Assembly (NCBI RefSeq): GCF_000972705.2
Contig: NZ_LATL02000275.1
Span: forward strand, 12,630 to 21,878
Direction of reading: 5' to 3'
DNA from: Limnoraphis robusta CS-951
GTDB taxonomy: Bacteria; Cyanobacteriota; Cyanobacteriia; Cyanobacteriales; Microcoleaceae
Length of the DNA stretch: 9,249 bases
Shown here one piece after another: positions 7,091 through 9,249 of this stretch. How positions within the stretch are numbered: position 1 is the first letter of the stretch; every line of letters begins with the position of its first letter. The notes beneath the pieces were generated by a model, which made no database searches, was not told the DNA's origin, and saw only the letters and a list, made by a program, of their open reading frames with translations. The position numbers and the translations under genes are program-made.

Positions 7091-7096
7091 AAAGAT

Positions 7097-9249
7097 ATGG
7101 TTAATTCAGTGACCAACATCGAAGAACTAGAAAACCTAATCACACGGGTAAAAGCAGCCCAACAAAAATATGCTTCCTACACGCAAGAACAGGTAGACTA
7201 TATCTTCAAAAAAGCAGCCTTAGCAGCGAATGCAGCCCGAATTCCGCTCGCAAAAATGGCAGTCGAAGAAACGGGAATGGGGATCGTTGAAGACAAAGTG
7301 ATTAAAAACCATTTTGCCTCAGAAATTATCTACAACAAATACAAAGCAGAAAAAACCTGCGGTGTCATTGAAGAAGACAAATCTTTCGGTTTCCAACGCA
7401 TTGCTGAACCAGTGGGAATTCTTGCCGGAATTGTCCCCACAACCAACCCGACATCTACGGCAATTTTTAAAGCCTTAATTGCCCTGAAAACTCGCAACGC
7501 AATTATCTTTTCTCCTCACCCTCGCGCCCGAAATTGCACCAATGAAGCCGCCAGAATTGTCTTAGAAGCAGCGATCGCCGCCGGGGCGCCCGATGATATT
7601 ATTGGTTGGATTGATCAACCCACCGTTCCCCTATCTCAAGCCTTAATGCAGCATCCTGATATTAAGCTGATTTTAGCGACAGGCGGGCCGGGAATGGTGA
7701 AAGCGGCTTATTCTTCCGGTAATCCTTCTTTGGGAGTTGGTGCGGGAAATACCCCTGCTTTAATTGATTCTTCTGCTCATATTAAAATGGCAGTTTCTTC
7801 AATTATTCTCAGTAAAACCTTTGACAATGGCATGATTTGTGCCAGTGAACAATCGGTTGTTGTTGATGATCAGGTTTATGATGCCGTAAAAGCCGAATTT
7901 CAAGCCCGAGGAGCTTATTTCTTAACCCCAGAAGAACGGGAACGTTTAGGGGAGAAAATCATCATCAATGGGCGTTTAAATGCGGAAATTGTGGGTCAAC
8001 CTGTTGATAAAATTGCCGCACTGGCTGACATTACCCTCCCCGAAAATACCCGAGTGATTATTGGTGAAGTTGAAAATATTGACACGAACGAACCCTTCGC
8101 CTATGAAAAACTCTCGCCTGTGTTAGCCATGTATCGGGCGAAAGACTTTGAAGATGCGGTGGAAAAATCGGAAAAATTAGTGCAGTTTGGAGGACGCGGA
8201 CATACAGCCGCCCTCTACACAGCGCCCTCCAATATTGACCATATTAAACGCTTTGAAGATGCCGTTGAAACTGCCCGTGTTTTGATTAATACGCCGTCTT
8301 CTCAAGGGGCAATTGGGGATATTTACAACTTCCGTCTTGACCCGTCTTTAACCTTGGGTTGTGGCAGTTGGGGCGGTAATTCAGTCAGTGAAAACGTCGA
8401 ACCTCATCACCTTTTAAACATCAAAACCGTCGCCGAACGTCGGGAAAATATGTTATGGTTCCGTATTCCTCCTAAAATTTACTTCAAATACGGGGCGTTA
8501 ACCACAGCTATTCGCGAGTTAGCCGGAAAAAAACGGGCATTTATTGTTACCGACAAACCCCTTTATGAGTTAGGAGTAACGGCGATATTAGAGGAGGTTT
8601 TGGAAGAAATCGGACTCAAATACGATGTCTTTTATGATGTTGAACCTGATCCCTCTCTCGATACAGTGGAACGGGGATTGGTGTTGATGAATACGTTTCA
8701 ACCGGATGTAATTATTGCCATTGGTGGCGGTTCTCCGATGGATGCGGCGAAAATTATGTGGTTGATGTATGAACATCCTGAAATCGAATTTGACGGCTTG
8801 GCAATGCGGTTTATGGATATCCGTAAACGGGTTTATGACTTGCCACCGTTAGGGGAAAAAGCGATCATGGTTGCCATTCCCACAACATCTGGAACGGGTT
8901 CAGAAGTGACGCCATTTGCCGTTGTAACAGACCGTCGAAATGATATTAAATATCCCTTGGCGGACTATGCGTTAACGCCGAATATGGCAATTATTGACCC
9001 CGAATTGGTGTTAAATATGCCAAAAGCATTAACCGCATTTGGGGGGGTCGATGCTTTAACTCACGCCCTAGAATCTTATGTCTCGGTGTTGGCTTCTGAA
9101 TATACTAATGGTTTAGCTTTAGAAGCCATTCGGTTAATCTTTAAATATTTGCCGAGTTCCTATCACAATGGGGCAGAAGATCCCAAAGCCCGCGAAAAAA
9201 TGCACTATGCGTCTACAATGGCGGGGGAGGGCTTTTTTTATTGTTTTTT
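7097..9249 (+). CDS. adhE: Bifunctional aldehyde/alcohol dehydrogenase, 3' end cut by the window
   Basis: About 717 codons are visible of a protein usually near 870-890 residues. The N-terminal aldehyde dehydrogenase half (about 1-440) reduces acetyl-CoA to acetaldehyde: GVGAGNTP at 213-220, catalytic Cys248 in NGMICASEQSV, and His369 in GRGHTAALYT. The C-terminal iron-dependent alcohol dehydrogenase half (from about 450) reduces acetaldehyde to ethanol: GGGSPMDAAK at 543-552, TTSGTGSEVTPF at 596-607, and metal ligands Asp652 and His656 in GVDALTHALE. The two remaining metal histidines lie beyond the window. The reaction consumes two NADH per acetyl-CoA, balancing glycolysis when PflB supplies the acetyl-CoA. 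AdhE of this type normally assembles into helical spirosomes. After ASTMAG (705-710) the frame reads EGFFYCF where the family has MAFANAF, apparently a sequence error at the edge. It probably has its own promoter after the 681-bp gap from pflA. Confidence 0.96.
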   Translation, partial: MVNSVTNIEELENLITRVKAAQQKYASYTQEQVDYIFKKAALAANAARIPLAKMAVEETGMGIVEDKVIKNHFASEIIYNKYKAEKTCGVIEEDKSFGFQRIAEPVGILAGIVPTTNPTSTAIFKALIALKTRNAIIFSPHPRARNCTNEAARIVLEAAIAAGAPDDIIGWIDQPTVPLSQALMQHPDIKLILATGGPGMVKAAYSSGNPSLGVGAGNTPALIDSSAHIKMAVSSIILSKTFDNGMICASEQSVVVDDQVYDAVKAEFQARGAYFLTPEERERLGEKIIINGRLNAEIVGQPVDKIAALADITLPENTRVIIGEVENIDTNEPFAYEKLSPVLAMYRAKDFEDAVEKSEKLVQFGGRGHTAALYTAPSNIDHIKRFEDAVETARVLINTPSSQGAIGDIYNFRLDPSLTLGCGSWGGNSVSENVEPHHLLNIKTVAERRENMLWFRIPPKIYFKYGALTTAIRELAGKKRAFIVTDKPLYELGVTAILEEVLEEIGLKYDVFYDVEPDPSLDTVERGLVLMNTFQPDVIIAIGGGSPMDAAKIMWLMYEHPEIEFDGLAMRFMDIRKRVYDLPPLGEKAIMVAIPTTSGTGSEVTPFAVVTDRRNDIKYPLADYALTPNMAIIDPELVLNMPKALTAFGGVDALTHALESYVSVLASEYTNGLALEAIRLIFKYLPSSYHNGAEDPKAREKMHYASTMAGEGFFYCF
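7571..7578. other. HIP1 octamer (GCGATCGC)
   Basis: One of four exact copies; the others are at 378-385, 1452-1459 and 2431-2438. HIP1 is the over-represented palindrome of many cyanobacterial genomes, so it is the main sequence-level clue to the host. All four lie inside coding regions. Confidence 0.9.

Noticed and set aside
7053..7096. Glutamine riboswitch (glnA/downstream-peptide type), suggested by CGTTCATC
   Set aside because: The conserved GGAAGTA-like segment and matching stems are missing.
8588..8776. 62-codon minus-strand open frame
   Set aside because: It lies antisense within the conserved alcohol dehydrogenase half of adhE, with no supporting signals.

Overview
The window looks like the chromosome of a cyanobacterium, probably a filamentous Oscillatoria/Planktothrix-like one (the genus is inference). 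The DNA is moderately AT-rich. The cyanobacterial octamer GCGATCGC (HIP1) occurs four times (378-385, 1452-1459, 2431-2438, 7571-7578), where about 0.1 would be expected by chance. One promoter fits the NtcA consensus, and the gaps hold heptamer and palindromic repeats typical of these genomes.

Layout: 1-185 is intergenic, with a heptamer tandem repeat and a likely terminator for the leftward gene. On the minus strand, 186-2924 encodes a 912-residue fusion of an ADP-forming acyl-CoA synthetase (acetate-CoA ligase type) with a C-terminal GNAT acetyltransferase. A 381-bp divergent region follows (2925-3305), carrying an NtcA-like promoter facing left and the pflB leader facing right. On the plus strand come pflB (3306-5534, pyruvate formate-lyase), a 116-bp gap filled by a palindromic repeat, and pflA (5651-6415, the radical-SAM activase). 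A 681-bp gap (6416-7096) then holds three tandem copies of the same repeat family, a possible gene remnant, a candidate promoter and a structured leader. The window ends inside adhE (7097 to the edge).

Together the genes form a dark, anoxic fermentation module. PflA installs the glycyl radical on PflB. PflB splits pyruvate into acetyl-CoA and formate without making NADH. AdhE reduces acetyl-CoA to ethanol and re-oxidises NADH. The acyl-CoA synthetase could convert acetyl-CoA to acetate while making ATP; it keeps the histidine that this chemistry needs. The four families are known. The less ordinary parts are the NtcA-type promoter on the ligase gene, the repeat units that have copied the last codons of pflA, the stem-loops in the pflB and adhE leaders, and apparently corrupted sequence in the last ~20 bases of the window.
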